Made by a program: the position numbers and the translations under genes. This document shows positions 7,512-16,729 of a DNA stretch of 64,000 bases, piece by piece. Source of the DNA: Faecalibacterium duncaniae (GTDB lineage: Bacteria > Bacillota > Clostridia > Oscillospirales > Ruminococcaceae); contig NZ_CP048437.1 in NCBI RefSeq assembly GCF_010509575.1, positions 1,302,001-1,366,000 on the forward strand, read 5' to 3'. The notes beneath the pieces are model-generated. The model made no database searches and had not been told where the DNA came from. It saw only the letters and a program-made list of their open reading frames with translations. Each line of letters starts with the position of its first letter. Positions within the stretch are counted from its first letter, which is position 1.

Positions 7512-8711
7512 ATGGCGTTGATCGTACAGAAGTTCGGCGGTTCTTCGGTGAAGGACCGGAACCGTATCTTCAACGTGGCCCGCATCGTGGCCAACACCCA
7601 CAAGGCGGGCAATGACGTGGTGGTGGTGGTGTCTGCACAGGGCGACACCACCGACGACCTGATCGCAAAGGCTGCTGAGATCACCCACAACCCTTCGGCC
7701 CGTGAGATGGATATGCTGCTGGCCGCCGGTGAGGAGATCAGCATCGCGCTGCTGGCTATGGCCCTGAACGAGCTGGGCTGCCACGCCACCAGCCTGACGG
7801 GCTGGCAGGCGGGCTTCCGCACCGACCGTGCCTACACTAAGGCACGCATCACCCGCATGGAGACCGAGCGCATTTCCTCCGAGCTGGAGCGCAACCGCGT
7901 GGTGGTCGTGGCAGGCTTCCAGGGCCTGAACAAGCTGGATGATATCACCACCCTGGGCCGCGGCGGCTCTGATACCAGCGCCGTGGCCATTGCAGCGGCC
8001 CTGCACGCAGACCGCTGCCAGATCTACACCGATGTGGAAGGCGTTTACACCGCAGACCCCCGCAAGGTGCGCAACACCCGCAAGCTGGAAGAGATCACCT
8101 TTGACGAGATGCTGGAGCTGGCCTCTCTGGGTGCGCAGGTGCTGAACAACCGCAGCGTGGAGCTGGCAAAGAAGTATAATGTGGAGCTGGAAGTGCTGTC
8201 CAGCCTGAATCCCGTGCCCGGTACGGTGGTCAAGGAGGTTACAAAAGACATGGAAGGTATGCTGATCAAGGGTGTTGCAAAGGACACCGATGTTGCCGTT
8301 ATCACGATCCTGAACGTTCCCGATGAGCCGGGCACCAGCTTCAAGATCTTTGGCCTGCTGGCCCAGAAGAACATCAATGTGGATATCATCCTGCAGTCCA
8401 CCGGCCGCGACGGCAAGAAGGATATCTCCTTCACCTGCGCCCAGGGCGAGGCTGAGACCGCCATGCGCGTGCTCAAGGAGAGCGGCAAGTTCAAGGATGC
8501 CACCTGCGACGAGACCTGCGCAAAGGTCTCCATCGTGGGTGCCGGTATGCAGAGCCACAGCGGCGTTGCCTCCAAGATGTTCGAGGCACTCTCCAACAAC
8601 AACAACAACATCAAGATGATCTCCACCAGTGAGATCAAGATCTCCTGCATCATTGCCCGTGACGACGCTGACAAGGCGGTCAGCGCCATCCACGATATGC
8701 TGTTTGACTGA
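7512..8711 (+). CDS. lysC: Aspartate kinase
   Basis: First step of the aspartate pathway (aspartate to aspartyl phosphate). The kinase domain starts with KFGGSSV (residues 7-13) and includes TLGRGGSDTSAVAIA; two C-terminal ACT domains follow (about 265-399), with VPDEPGTSFKIFGLLAQKNI in the first and MQSHSGVASKMFEALSNN in the second, the usual site of lysine or threonine feedback control. At 399 residues it is a monofunctional enzyme. AGAGGAGAG precedes the ATG. It closes the ACT-hom-thrB-lysC operon. Confidence 0.95.
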   Translation: MALIVQKFGGSSVKDRNRIFNVARIVANTHKAGNDVVVVVSAQGDTTDDLIAKAAEITHNPSAREMDMLLAAGEEISIALLAMALNELGCHATSLTGWQAGFRTDRAYTKARITRMETERISSELERNRVVVVAGFQGLNKLDDITTLGRGGSDTSAVAIAAALHADRCQIYTDVEGVYTADPRKVRNTRKLEEITFDEMLELASLGAQVLNNRSVELAKKYNVELEVLSSLNPVPGTVVKEVTKDMEGMLIKGVAKDTDVAVITILNVPDEPGTSFKIFGLLAQKNINVDIILQSTGRDGKKDISFTCAQGEAETAMRVLKESGKFKDATCDETCAKVSIVGAGMQSHSGVASKMFEALSNNNNNIKMISTSEIKISCIIARDDADKAVSAIHDMLFD

Positions 8712-8738
8712 TTGACAGGACTGCTGGTGCTCTGGAAA

Positions 8739-8868
8739 ACCCCACCGTCATTGCTTCGCAATGCCACCGCCCCTGATAGGGGCGGCCTTGGCAAAATGGC
8801 AAAGCTTTACGCCATGCCAAGGGCCCCACTACTAGGGGGGCTGTCGAGCAAAGCGAGACTGGGGGGTT
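8739..8868. repeat. Palindromic intergenic repeat, copy C (divergent short form)
   Basis: About 130 bp with outer arms AACCCC...GGGGTT and inner hairpins CGCCCCTGATAGGGGCG and CCACTACTAGGGGGG. More diverged than other copies but with the same order of parts. It follows lysC by 27 bases. Confidence 0.65.
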
Positions 8869-8916
8869 GCCCCGGAGCGCCGCAGTCCTTTTTTGCAAAA
8901 GCGAGGGGAAAGTATT

Positions 8917-11193
8917 ATGTTGGAATCGATCAAATGCAGCGCCTCGGGTGCATACTACCTGCGGGGGCAGTGGGTGCCTGCCGACGCGCAGGCTCCTGCG
9001 GCACTGGCAGCCGCAGGCGTGACTGCGGAGCAGGCCGGCCAGGCCTACAAGGGCACCATGGCCTACGGCATCCTCACCGCCCACAACACCAGCGGTAATG
9101 ACCGGGATCTCCGGATCAAGTTCGATGCCATGGCAAGCCACGACATCACCTTTGTGGGCATCATCCAGACGGCCCGCGCCTCGGGGCTGGAAAAGTTCCC
9201 CATCCCCTATGTGCTGACCAACTGCCACAACAGCCTGTGCGCCGTGGGCGGCACCATCAACGAGGATGACCACCGCTTCGGCCTGTCCGCTGCCAAAAAG
9301 TACGGCGGCATCTTTGTGCCGCCCCACATGGCGGTCATCCACCAGTACATGCGTGAGCGCTTTGCGGGCTGCGGCAAAATGATCCTTGGCTCCGATTCCC
9401 ACACCCGCTACGGCGCGCTGGGCACCATGGCCATCGGCGAGGGCGGCGGCGAGCTGGCAAAGCAGCTGCTGGGCCGCACCTACGATGTGGCCCGCCCCGG
9501 CGTGGTGGCCATCTGCCTGACCGGCGCTCTGCCCGCAGGCTGCGGCCCCCACGATGTGGCCATTGCACTGGTGGGTGAGCTGTTCAAGAGCGGCTATGTC
9601 AAGAACAAGGTCATGGAGTTTGTGGGCCCCGGCATCGCCTCCCTGCGGCAGGACACCCGCAACGCCATTGATGCCATGACCACCGAGACCACCTGCCTTT
9701 CCTCCATCTGGGAGACCGATGAAAAGACCCGGCAGTTCCTCACGGTCCATGGCAGGGCAGGGGACTACAAGCCCCTGCACCCGGCAGAGCTGGCCTATTA
9801 CGACGGCGTGGTGAGCGTGGACCTTTCCAAGATCCGGCCCATGATCGCCCTGCCCATGCACCCCTCCAACGCCTTTCCCATTGAGGAGCTGAACGCCAAC
9901 CTCAAGGACATCCTCCACGAATGCGAGGAGAACGTCCAGAAGCTGGTGGGCCGTTCTGACGTGAAGCTGGATCTGTGCAGCAAGATCGAAAACGGCAGGC
10001 TCCGGGTGGATCAGGGAGTCATCGCGGGCTGCGCGGGCGGCCTGTTCGACAGCATCTACGAGGCCGCTTCCATCCTCAAGGGCCATACCGGCGGCTGCGG
10101 GGATTACGCCCTCAGCGTTTACCCCGGCAGCCAGCCCATTATGATGGAGCTGAACCGCACCGGCGTGCTCACTGACCTGATGGCCAGCGGTGCCACCATC
10201 CGCACGGCCTTCTGCGGCCCCTGCTTCGGCGCGGGCGATGTGCCCGCCAACGGGGCGCTGTCCATCCGCCACACCACCCGCAACTTCCCCAGCCGCGAGG
10301 GCTCCAAGCCCGGCAGCGGCCAGCTGGCAGGCGTGGCCCTGATGGATGCCCGCAGCATTGCCGCCACCACGGCAAACGGCGGCATCCTGACCCCCGCAAC
10401 GGAGGTGGATTACGACCCCACCGTGCCCGAATACCACTACGATCCCTCCAGCTACGAGGCCCGGGTGTATCAGGGCTTTGGCCACGGCGATTACGATGCC
10501 CTGCTCAAGCTGGGCCCCAACATCAAGGACTGGCCCGAGATCGCCCCGCTGGGCGACAACCTGCTGCTGAAGGTGGCCTCCTACATCACCGACCCCGTCA
10601 CCACCACGGACGAGCTCATCCCCTCGGGTGAGACCTCTTCCTACCGCTCCAACCCCCTGGGTCTGGCTGAGTTCACCCTCAGCCGCAAGGACCCCGCCTA
10701 TGTGGGGCGCGCCAAGGCCGTGCAGGCCGAGGAAGCCGCCCGCCGGGCCGGGCAGGGGGATGCCGCCCTGCTGGCAAAGATCCGCGCCGTGCCCGGCTGC
10801 GAGGCCCTGACCTGGGACGATGTGCAGCTGGCCTCCACCATTTTTGCCGTCAAGCCCGGCGACGGCTCTGCCCGTGAGCAGGCCGCCAGCTGCCAGCGCG
10901 TGCTGGGGGCCGGGGCCAACATCGTCAACGAGTACGCCACCAAGCGTTACCGCTCCAACCTCATCAACTGGGGCATGCTGCCCTTCCAGCTCAACGGTGC
11001 GGCTCCCTTCGGCCTAGGGGATTACATCCTCATCCCCCATGTCCGGGAAGCCCTCAAAGGCGATCTGCAGAACATCCCTGCCTATGTGCTGGGTGAGGAA
11101 GTGAAGCCCTTCGCCCTCTATATGGCACCGCTGACCTCCGATGAGCGGGAGATTTTGGCAGACGGGTGTTTGATCAATTATTATAAGCATTAA
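8917..11193 (+). CDS. Aconitase-family hydratase (YbhJ-like)
   Basis: The start is ATG 8917 with AGGGGAAAG upstream. The 758-residue product carries the aconitase core: [20 protein letters not shown] (from 158) and three cysteines placed as iron-sulfur ligands, C372 in IAGCAGG, then C433 and C436 in [10 protein letters not shown]. The C-terminal swivel domain has [20 protein letters not shown]. It resembles the putative hydratase YbhJ group more than housekeeping AcnA/AcnB, so citrate/isocitrate may not be the substrate. It stands alone between repeats C and D; its TAA stop lies inside the first arm of repeat D. Confidence 0.85.
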   Translation: MLESIKCSASGAYYLRGQWVPADAQAPAALAAAGVTAEQAGQAYKGTMAYGILTAHNTSGNDRDLRIKFDAMASHDITFVGIIQTARASGLEKFPIPYVLTNCHNSLCAVGGTINEDDHRFGLSAAKKYGGIFVPPHMAVIHQYMRERFAGCGKMILGSDSHTRYGALGTMAIGEGGGELAKQLLGRTYDVARPGVVAICLTGALPAGCGPHDVAIALVGELFKSGYVKNKVMEFVGPGIASLRQDTRNAIDAMTTETTCLSSIWETDEKTRQFLTVHGRAGDYKPLHPAELAYYDGVVSVDLSKIRPMIALPMHPSNAFPIEELNANLKDILHECEENVQKLVGRSDVKLDLCSKIENGRLRVDQGVIAGCAGGLFDSIYEAASILKGHTGGCGDYALSVYPGSQPIMMELNRTGVLTDLMASGATIRTAFCGPCFGAGDVPANGALSIRHTTRNFPSREGSKPGSGQLAGVALMDARSIAATTANGGILTPATEVDYDPTVPEYHYDPSSYEARVYQGFGHGDYDALLKLGPNIKDWPEIAPLGDNLLLKVASYITDPVTTTDELIPSGETSSYRSNPLGLAEFTLSRKDPAYVGRAKAVQAEEAARRAGQGDAALLAKIRAVPGCEALTWDDVQLASTIFAVKPGDGSAREQAASCQRVLGAGANIVNEYATKRYRSNLINWGMLPFQLNGAAPFGLGDYILIPHVREALKGDLQNIPAYVLGEEVKPFALYMAPLTSDEREILADGCLINYYKH

Positions 11194-11433
11194 ACCTCTC
11201 AGCCGTCGCTGACGCTCGGCAGCTCCCCTAGTAGGGGAGCCCTTGGCAGGCCGTCGCGTTTTCGAGGTCTGGCGCTTCGCTCCTGTTTGCCCTGCTGGCG
11301 CAAAGCCTTATCCTTGCGGCAGGAGTGCGTTTTGGAGCGTCAGCGATCATAGCGAAAAATGAACCTTATGCCAAGGCCTCCCCTACTAGGGGAGGTGGCA
11401 TCGAGCGTTAGCGAAGATGACGGAGAGGTTTAA
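11190..11433. repeat. Palindromic intergenic repeat, copy D (long form)
   Basis: Perfect terminal arms TTAAACCTCTC (11190-11200) and GAGAGGTTTAA (11423-11433); nearly identical to copy A over its full length and in the same orientation. The first arm supplies the TAA stop (11191-11193) of the hydratase gene. Confidence 0.88.
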
Positions 11434-11462
11434 CCCGTTACATTCTCAGGAGGTTCCATTCC

Positions 11463-12311
11463 ATGCCCGGCGATCTACACAACCACACCACCTATTCCGA
11501 CGGTTCCGTGCCCGTGGCCCGGCTGCCCCTGATGGCAGCCCGGGTGGGGCTGGATGCTATGGCCATCTCTGACCACGACACACTGCGCAGCGTGCAGTAT
11601 GCCTACGACCACCCGGTGCAGGATGGGGTAAAGCTCATCCCGGCCACCGAGCTCACTGGCTACGATTACGAGCGCCAGCACCGGGTCCACCTGCTGGCCT
11701 ACTGGCCTGACCCCGAGAGCGAGGCCCTGCGCCGCCACTGCGATATCATGCGCCAGCGCCGCAACGAGTGCTGTTTGCAGAGCGCCCGGGAGCTGGAAGC
11801 CATCTTCCCCCAGTTCCGCACCGAGCAGGCGCTGGAATACGCCAGAGACAGCGGCGTGCTCTATAAGAGCGGCATCATGCAGGCGCTGCGGGAGCTGGGC
11901 CTTGCCGACAGCATCTACGGCGAGCGCTACCATGAGCTGTTCGGCTGGAACCCGCGGGGCAGGGTGCTCCACTCGCCCGAGTATATCCCGGTGCGGGAGG
12001 TGCTGGCCACAGCCAGAGCCGCCGGTGCCGTGGTGGTGTTCGCCCACCCCACCGTGTACAAGAGTATGCCCCTGCTCCGGGAACTGGTCAGGGAGGGGAT
12101 GGTGGACGGCATCGAGATCGACCACCCCAGCAACAGCCCCGAGGACAAGGCCGAGTGTGCCGCCCTCTGTGGGCAGTATCACCTCATCCACACCGGCGGC
12201 ACCGACTTCCACGGGGCCAACCACAAAAAGGTCTACCCCGTGGGCACCTGCACCACTCCCGATGACCAGATCGCGCGGATCGAGGAGCTGGCCCGGAAGC
12301 GCAGACGGTGA
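11463..12311 (+). CDS. PHP domain phosphoesterase (TrpH-like)
   Basis: The protein opens with GDLHNHTTYSDGS, the first metal-binding HxH motif of the PHP superfamily; AISDHDTL, a His in VVFAHPTVYKS and the closing HTGGTDFHGANH supply the other metal ligands. Members of this size (about 280 residues) hydrolyse nucleoside 3',5'-bisphosphates or RNA 5'-ends. AGGAGG precedes the ATG by 8 bases. The gene is monocistronic between repeats D and H. Confidence 0.85.
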   Translation: MPGDLHNHTTYSDGSVPVARLPLMAARVGLDAMAISDHDTLRSVQYAYDHPVQDGVKLIPATELTGYDYERQHRVHLLAYWPDPESEALRRHCDIMRQRRNECCLQSARELEAIFPQFRTEQALEYARDSGVLYKSGIMQALRELGLADSIYGERYHELFGWNPRGRVLHSPEYIPVREVLATARAAGAVVVFAHPTVYKSMPLLRELVREGMVDGIEIDHPSNSPEDKAECAALCGQYHLIHTGGTDFHGANHKKVYPVGTCTTPDDQIARIEELARKRRR

Positions 12312-12436
12312 CCCGCCGCGCTTCGGGAGCTTTTTCCCGCGAGTGAAACGGGCCATTCCATCGCCCGCCCTATTGCCTGCGGCAACAGGGTCCCACCCCA
12401 GCGGACACTCGCTTGGAAAAACTCCCTCGCTGCGGC
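12310..12436. repeat. Second palindromic repeat type (H)
   Basis: Long imperfect arms: GGGAGCTTTTTCCCGCGAGTG (near 12325-12345) and CACTCGCTTGGAAAAACTCCC (near 12405-12425), extended outward by CGCCGCG/CGCTGCGG. It differs in sequence from the CTCTCAG family. It follows the PHP gene directly. Confidence 0.6.
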
Positions 12437-12442
12437 TGACGC

Positions 12443-12471
12443 TTGCAGATTCGTGAGATTTATAGTATAAT
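12443..12471 (+). promoter_or_regulatory. Sigma-70 promoter of the TSCPD gene
   Basis: TTGCAG (12443-12448) and a perfect TATAAT (12466-12471) spaced by 17 bases; the transcript would start about 25 bases before the ATG at 12503. Confidence 0.8.
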
Positions 12472-12502
12472 GCAGGCAAGTCAAAAAGAGAGGATGTTTT
12501 CC

Positions 12503-12763
12503 ATGAGCAAATCTTTCAGCTTCCCCAATGTGGGCACCTGTTCCAAGCAGACCAACATCGTGCTGAACGATGACCACACCATCGAGTCCGTTGAGGTCAT
12601 CGGCGGCTGCAACGGCAACCTCAAGGGCATCAGCCGCCTGCTCAAGGGCATGAAGGCTGAGGATGCCATCGCCCGCATGGAGGGTACCACCTGCGGCCCC
12701 CGCCCCACCAGCTGCCCCGACCAGATCGCTAAGAACCTGAAAAAGGCTCTGGCAGAGATGTAA
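12503..12763 (+). CDS. TSCPD domain protein (TIGR03905-type)
   Basis: An 86-residue protein whose second half contains EGTTCGPRPTSCPDQIAKNL, the TSCPD motif, and whose first half has VGTCSKQ and GGCNGNLKG. TSCPD modules also occur at the C-terminus of adenosylcobalamin-dependent ribonucleotide reductases, where the Cys residues may bind metal or shuttle electrons; the free-standing form has no proven role. ATG 12503 is preceded by GAGAGGATG and lies just downstream of an ideal promoter, which rejects longer starts. A terminator follows within 15 bases, so it is a one-gene unit. Confidence 0.88.
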   Translation: MSKSFSFPNVGTCSKQTNIVLNDDHTIESVEVIGGCNGNLKGISRLLKGMKAEDAIARMEGTTCGPRPTSCPDQIAKNLKKALAEM

Positions 12764-12777
12764 CCATCAACGCAGAG

Positions 12778-12807
12778 AAAGCGTCGTGCATTGCACGGCG
12801 CTTTTTT
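12778..12807 (+). terminator. Intrinsic terminator of the TSCPD gene
   Basis: AAGCGTCGTGCA and TGCACGGCGCTT form a 12-bp stem followed by six T residues. Confidence 0.85.
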
Positions 12808-12818
12808 GCTGTGCAGCG

Positions 12819-12961
12819 CCCTCTCAGTCTCGCTTTGCTCGACAGCTCTCCCGAAGGGAGAGCCAACGCATCGTTTTGATTCTGCAGCCCCTGAAGGCCA
12901 GGCCGCAGTTGGCTCCCCCCTCGGGGGAGCTGGCAAAGCCGATAGGCTTTGACTGAGAGGG
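12819..12961. repeat. Palindromic intergenic repeat, copy E (short form)
   Basis: Perfect arms CCCTCTCAGTC (12819-12829) and GACTGAGAGGG (12951-12961); inner hairpins CTCTCCCGAAGGGAGAG and GCTCCCCCCTCGGGGGAGC. It lies immediately upstream of the Clp promoter region. Confidence 0.85.
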
Positions 12962-13041
12962 TTGACACAAATTGCTGATTTTTTTCCATTCACCGGGCCT
13001 ATACTTTGCTGTGTATGAAACAATACAGCAAGGAGCAGAGC

Positions 13042-15348
13042 ATGAGCATTTGGGAAGCATTCGGCATGGGCAGACACAAGGGGTTTTCGCGGGAGGCAGG
13101 GCTGCTGCTGGACGAAGCCGTGGAGCTTGCGGGCAGCATGGGCTGTGCCCGGGCGGATACCGGGCACCTGCTGCTTGCCATGCTGCAGACCGACCGCGGC
13201 CCGGCGGGGCGGTTTCTGGCGGGCAAGAACATCACCGAGCCCGCCGTGCGCCGTCAGCTGGCCGAGGGCCGCACCAGCCCGGCCCGCCAGCTGGACAGAA
13301 AGGCGCTGGCCCCAGACCTGCGCCGGGCCATGGATTATGCCCTCATCGGGGCACAGAACGCCCACCTGCCCAAGGCGGAACCGGAGCACCTGCTCTGTGC
13401 CATGCTGGAGGATACCGACTGCGCGGCGGGGGTGCTGCTGGCCTCCATGGGGGTGCAGCTGGCCGAGGCCGTGCGGGAGTGCCGCCAGATCTCGGGGCAG
13501 TTCATCCTGCCCGGCACGCCCCGGGCCAGCGCCATGCCCCGGGGCAGCCGCGCCAGCGATAAGTATTGCCGCGACCTGACCCGCCGCGCGGTGGACGGCG
13601 AGCTGGACCCGGTGTTCTGCCGGGATGCGGAGCTGGACCGGATGGTGGAGATCCTGTGCCGCCGCCAGAAGAACAACCCCTGTCTGGTGGGGGAGCCGGG
13701 CGTGGGCAAAACGGCCCTTGCCGAGGGCCTTGCCCAGCGCATCGCCAGCCGGAATGTGCCCCGGATGCTGCAGGGGCGGCGGCTGCTGGCGCTGGATATG
13801 GCCAGCCTTGTGGCGGGCACCAAGTACCGGGGCGACTTTGAGGAGCGGTTCAAGACCCTTCTGGAGGAGCTTGTGCGGGACGGCAGCGCCATCCTGTTTG
13901 TGGACGAGTTCCACACCATCGTGGGAGCCGGCGCGGCAGAGGGGGCCATTGATGCCGCCAGCATCCTGAAGCCCGTGCTGGCCCGGGGGGAGCTGCAGCT
14001 CATCGGGGCCACCACCGATCAGGAGTTCCGCACCCATATCCAGAAGGATGCCGCACTGGAGCGCCGCTTTGGCCGGGTGCAGATCGAGGAGCCCACCCCG
14101 GCGCAGGCTGCGGCGATCCTGGAGGGCCTTGCCCCCCGCTACGAGCGCTACCACAGCGTGCATCTGCCGCCCGAGACGCTGCGGGAGGCCGTGGAGCTCT
14201 CGGTGCGGTACCTGCCGGGGCGCTTCCTGCCCGATAAGGCCATCGACCTTGTGGACGAGGCCTGTGCCGCTGCCCGCATCCGCGCTGAGCGGGAGGGAAA
14301 AGCAGATCCCACCCTCACCCGGGAGGACATTGCCCGGGTGGTGGCGCAGGCCAGCGGCGTGCCCGTGGAGCGGGTGGGGGAGAAGGAGCGGGAACGGCTG
14401 GACAAGCTGGAATCCCGCCTCAACGCCGAGATCGTGGGCCAGCAGAAGGCCGTGGCGGCGGTGGCCGGGGCCATCCGGCGCAGTCGCACCGGGCTGGGGG
14501 AGCCGGGCCGCCCCATGGGGGCCATGCTCTTTCTGGGGCCCACCGGCGTGGGCAAGACCGCCCTTGCCAAGGCCCTTGCCGCCAGCTGGTTCGGCAGCGA
14601 GAAGGCCCTGCTCAAGTTCGATATGTCGGAGTATCAGGAGCAGCACACCACGGCCCGCCTGCTGGGCGCGCCCCCGGGCTACCTTGGCCACGATGAGGGC
14701 GGTCAGCTCACCGAAGCCGTCCGCCGCCGCCCGTACAGCGTGGTGCTCTTTGACGAGATCGAAAAGGCCCACCCGGACATCCAGAATATCCTGCTGCAGA
14801 TCCTGGAGGACGGCCAGCTCACCGATGCCATGGGCCGCAAGGCCGATTTCCGCAATACCATCGTCCTGCTCACCTCCAACCTGGGGGCACGCTTTCTGGC
14901 CGGGCAGAGCGCCCCGCTGGGTTTTGCAGCGGGCAGCGAGGCCGTGTTCGAGAAGCAGTCGGCCCAGGCCATTGAGGAAGCCAAGAAGTGGTTCCGGCCC
15001 GAGCTGGTGGGGCGGCTGGATGAGCTCATCGTGTTCCGTCCCCTTGCAGAGGACAGCCTGTGTGCCATCGCCGAGAAGCTGCTGGGCCAGCTGGAAGCCC
15101 GTGCCGCCCGCAATGGGTATCAGCTGACCCATACGCCCCGGGTGGGGGCAGTGCTGGCCGCAAGGGCGCGCTCGCCCTATGGGGCCCGGGAGCTGCGGCG
15201 GCAGGTGGACCGCGCCGTGGAACAGGCCCTCGCCAACCAGATCGCCTCCGGCACGGCCCACACCGGCCAGCACTGGACCGCCGACTGCACGGTGGATGGG
15301 GCAATCGTGTTGGAAGAGGGGAAAGTAGTAGAGCAAACCATCGGCTAA
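13042..15348 (+). CDS. Clp-family AAA+ ATPase (ClpA/ClpC type)
   Basis: A 768-residue double AAA+ unfoldase. ATG 13042 has AAGGAG 7 bases upstream and a TATACT box at 13000-13005 would give a short leader, so earlier in-frame ATGs are unlikely. Order of parts: Clp_N double repeat (about 1-145), first AAA+ with GEPGVGKTALAEG (near 217) and FVDEFHTIVGAG, a short linker, second AAA+ with GPTGVGKTALAKA (near 499) and LFDEIEKAHPDI, then the ClpB_D2 domain. The linker lacks a recognisable UVR motif and the ClpB-type long coiled coil, so it is nearer ClpA in build. A ClpP-binding loop was not identified with certainty. The stop TAA falls in repeat F. Confidence 0.9.
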   Translation: MSIWEAFGMGRHKGFSREAGLLLDEAVELAGSMGCARADTGHLLLAMLQTDRGPAGRFLAGKNITEPAVRRQLAEGRTSPARQLDRKALAPDLRRAMDYALIGAQNAHLPKAEPEHLLCAMLEDTDCAAGVLLASMGVQLAEAVRECRQISGQFILPGTPRASAMPRGSRASDKYCRDLTRRAVDGELDPVFCRDAELDRMVEILCRRQKNNPCLVGEPGVGKTALAEGLAQRIASRNVPRMLQGRRLLALDMASLVAGTKYRGDFEERFKTLLEELVRDGSAILFVDEFHTIVGAGAAEGAIDAASILKPVLARGELQLIGATTDQEFRTHIQKDAALERRFGRVQIEEPTPAQAAAILEGLAPRYERYHSVHLPPETLREAVELSVRYLPGRFLPDKAIDLVDEACAAARIRAEREGKADPTLTREDIARVVAQASGVPVERVGEKERERLDKLESRLNAEIVGQQKAVAAVAGAIRRSRTGLGEPGRPMGAMLFLGPTGVGKTALAKALAASWFGSEKALLKFDMSEYQEQHTTARLLGAPPGYLGHDEGGQLTEAVRRRPYSVVLFDEIEKAHPDIQNILLQILEDGQLTDAMGRKADFRNTIVLLTSNLGARFLAGQSAPLGFAAGSEAVFEKQSAQAIEEAKKWFRPELVGRLDELIVFRPLAEDSLCAIAEKLLGQLEARAARNGYQLTHTPRVGAVLAARARSPYGARELRRQVDRAVEQALANQIASGTAHTGQHWTADCTVDGAIVLEEGKVVEQTIG

Positions 15349-15582
15349 ACCTCTCAGTCACGCTCCGCGTGCCAGCCCCCCTAATAGTGGGGCCCTTGGC
15401 ATAAGGTTCATTTTTCGCAATGATCGCCTGTCGGTTCCAAAACCGACATCTGCCGCAAGGATAAGACTTTGCGCCAGCAGGGCCAACAGGAGCGAAGCGC
15501 CAGACCTCGAAAACGCGACGGTCTGCCAAGGGCTCCCCTACTAGGGGAGCTGCCGAGCGTCAGCGACGGCTGAGAGGTTTAG
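15345..15582. repeat. Palindromic intergenic repeat, copy F (long form, inverted)
   Basis: Perfect arms CTAAACCTCTC (15345-15355) and GAGAGGTTTAG (15572-15582). The interior is the reverse complement of copies A and D. It supplies the TAA stop (15346-15348) of the Clp gene. Confidence 0.87.
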
Positions 15583-15602
15583 CCGTAAGCACCTTCTCCC
15601 CT

Positions 15603-15662
15603 TACAGATGCATTGGCTCCCCCTTCGGGGGAGCTGGCGAGCGAAGCGAGACTGAGAGGGTG
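15603..15662. repeat. Partial palindromic repeat (half copy G)
   Basis: One arm only: GGCTCCCCCTTCGGGGGAGC followed by GAGACTGAGAGGG, matching the right half of copy E. It abuts copy F. Confidence 0.65.
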
Positions 15663-15676
15663 AGCACGCTTCCCCC

Positions 15677-15705
15677 TTGCATCCTCCGGCGTTTTCGTTT
15701 ATCAT
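15677..15705 (+). promoter_or_regulatory. Candidate promoter of the lipid kinase gene
   Basis: TTGCAT (15677-15682) and TATCAT (15700-15705) with 17-base spacing, ending 32 bases before the ATG. Confidence 0.6.
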
Positions 15706-15736
15706 AGAGAAAGCGAAATGCCCCAAGGAGGAAACC

Positions 15737-16726
15737 ATGCGCTATTTGTTTTTACTGAACCCCGCTGCGGGCAAGCAGGACTGCACTGTCCAGCTCATCC
15801 CGCAGATCAGAGCCGCTGCCGCCCGGGCCGGGTGGAGCGCGGCGGATTATACCATCCACACCACCGAATATGCGGGCCACGCCCGGGAGCTGGCCCGTGC
15901 CGCAGCCCAGGAGGCAGCGCAGGCAGGGGACAGTCTGCGCATCTGGACAGCGGGCGGCGACGGAACCTTCATGGAAGCCATGACCGGCGTGCAGGGCTTT
16001 GCCAACGCCGCCGTGGGCTGCCTGCCCTACGGCAGCGGCAACGACTTCCTGCGCACCTATGGTACCCGAGCAGAGTTCACCGACCTCGATGCCCAGCTGG
16101 CGGGCGGGGAAGTGACCATCGACCTGCTGGAGACCAGTCTGGGCCTGTCCGCCACCATCTGCGCGGCGGGTCTGGACGCGCAGGTGGCCTACGGCATCCC
16201 CAAGTTCCGGCGCATCCCCCTGTGCGGCGGCGAGGTGTCCTACCTGCTCTCCATTGTGGAGCAGCTCTGCGGCCACATCGGCCGCAGGGTCACCTTTACC
16301 ATCGACGACGAGGAACTGACCGTGGACTGCCTGATGTGCGCCATCTGCAATGGCCGGGCCTATGGCGGCGGCTTCCTTGCCGCCCCCGAGGCCGACCCCG
16401 CAGACGGCTGGCTGGACGTGATGATCGTCCGCAGGGTGGGGCGGCTGACCATTGCCAAGCTGCTGGGGATGTACAAGAGCGGTCGGCATTTTGTGAACGG
16501 CCAGCTCACCGAGGAGGCAAAGCCCTACTTCCTCTACCGCCGTGCCCGGCGGGTGGCGCTGCGCCCCGCCGATGGCCGCGGCCCCATCGTTGCCACCGCC
16601 GACGGCGAGTGCGCCCCCTGTGATGCGGTGGAGGCTGTTCTGCGCCCCCTGAGCGGCCGCATCCTCCTGCCCGCCCCGGCGTATGAGCGGTTTGTGGCGA
16701 AAAGAAGCAGCGTGGATGTAAAATAA
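15737..16726 (+). CDS. Diacylglycerol kinase family lipid kinase
   Basis: The start ATG 15737 has AAGGAGG 6 bases upstream and begins MRYLFLLNPAAG, the first conserved block of the DAGK catalytic domain. TAGGDGTFMEAMTG (near 73) is the nucleotide-binding GGDGT motif and YGSGNDFLRTY (near 98) the second conserved block. At 329 residues it fits the DagB/YegS group of soluble lipid kinases that phosphorylate diacylglycerol or related lipids. It is the last chromosomal gene before the integrated element. Confidence 0.9.
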   Translation: MRYLFLLNPAAGKQDCTVQLIPQIRAAAARAGWSAADYTIHTTEYAGHARELARAAAQEAAQAGDSLRIWTAGGDGTFMEAMTGVQGFANAAVGCLPYGSGNDFLRTYGTRAEFTDLDAQLAGGEVTIDLLETSLGLSATICAAGLDAQVAYGIPKFRRIPLCGGEVSYLLSIVEQLCGHIGRRVTFTIDDEELTVDCLMCAICNGRAYGGGFLAAPEADPADGWLDVMIVRRVGRLTIAKLLGMYKSGRHFVNGQLTEEAKPYFLYRRARRVALRPADGRGPIVATADGECAPCDAVEAVLRPLSGRILLPAPAYERFVAKRSSVDVK

Positions 16727-16729
16727 GAA

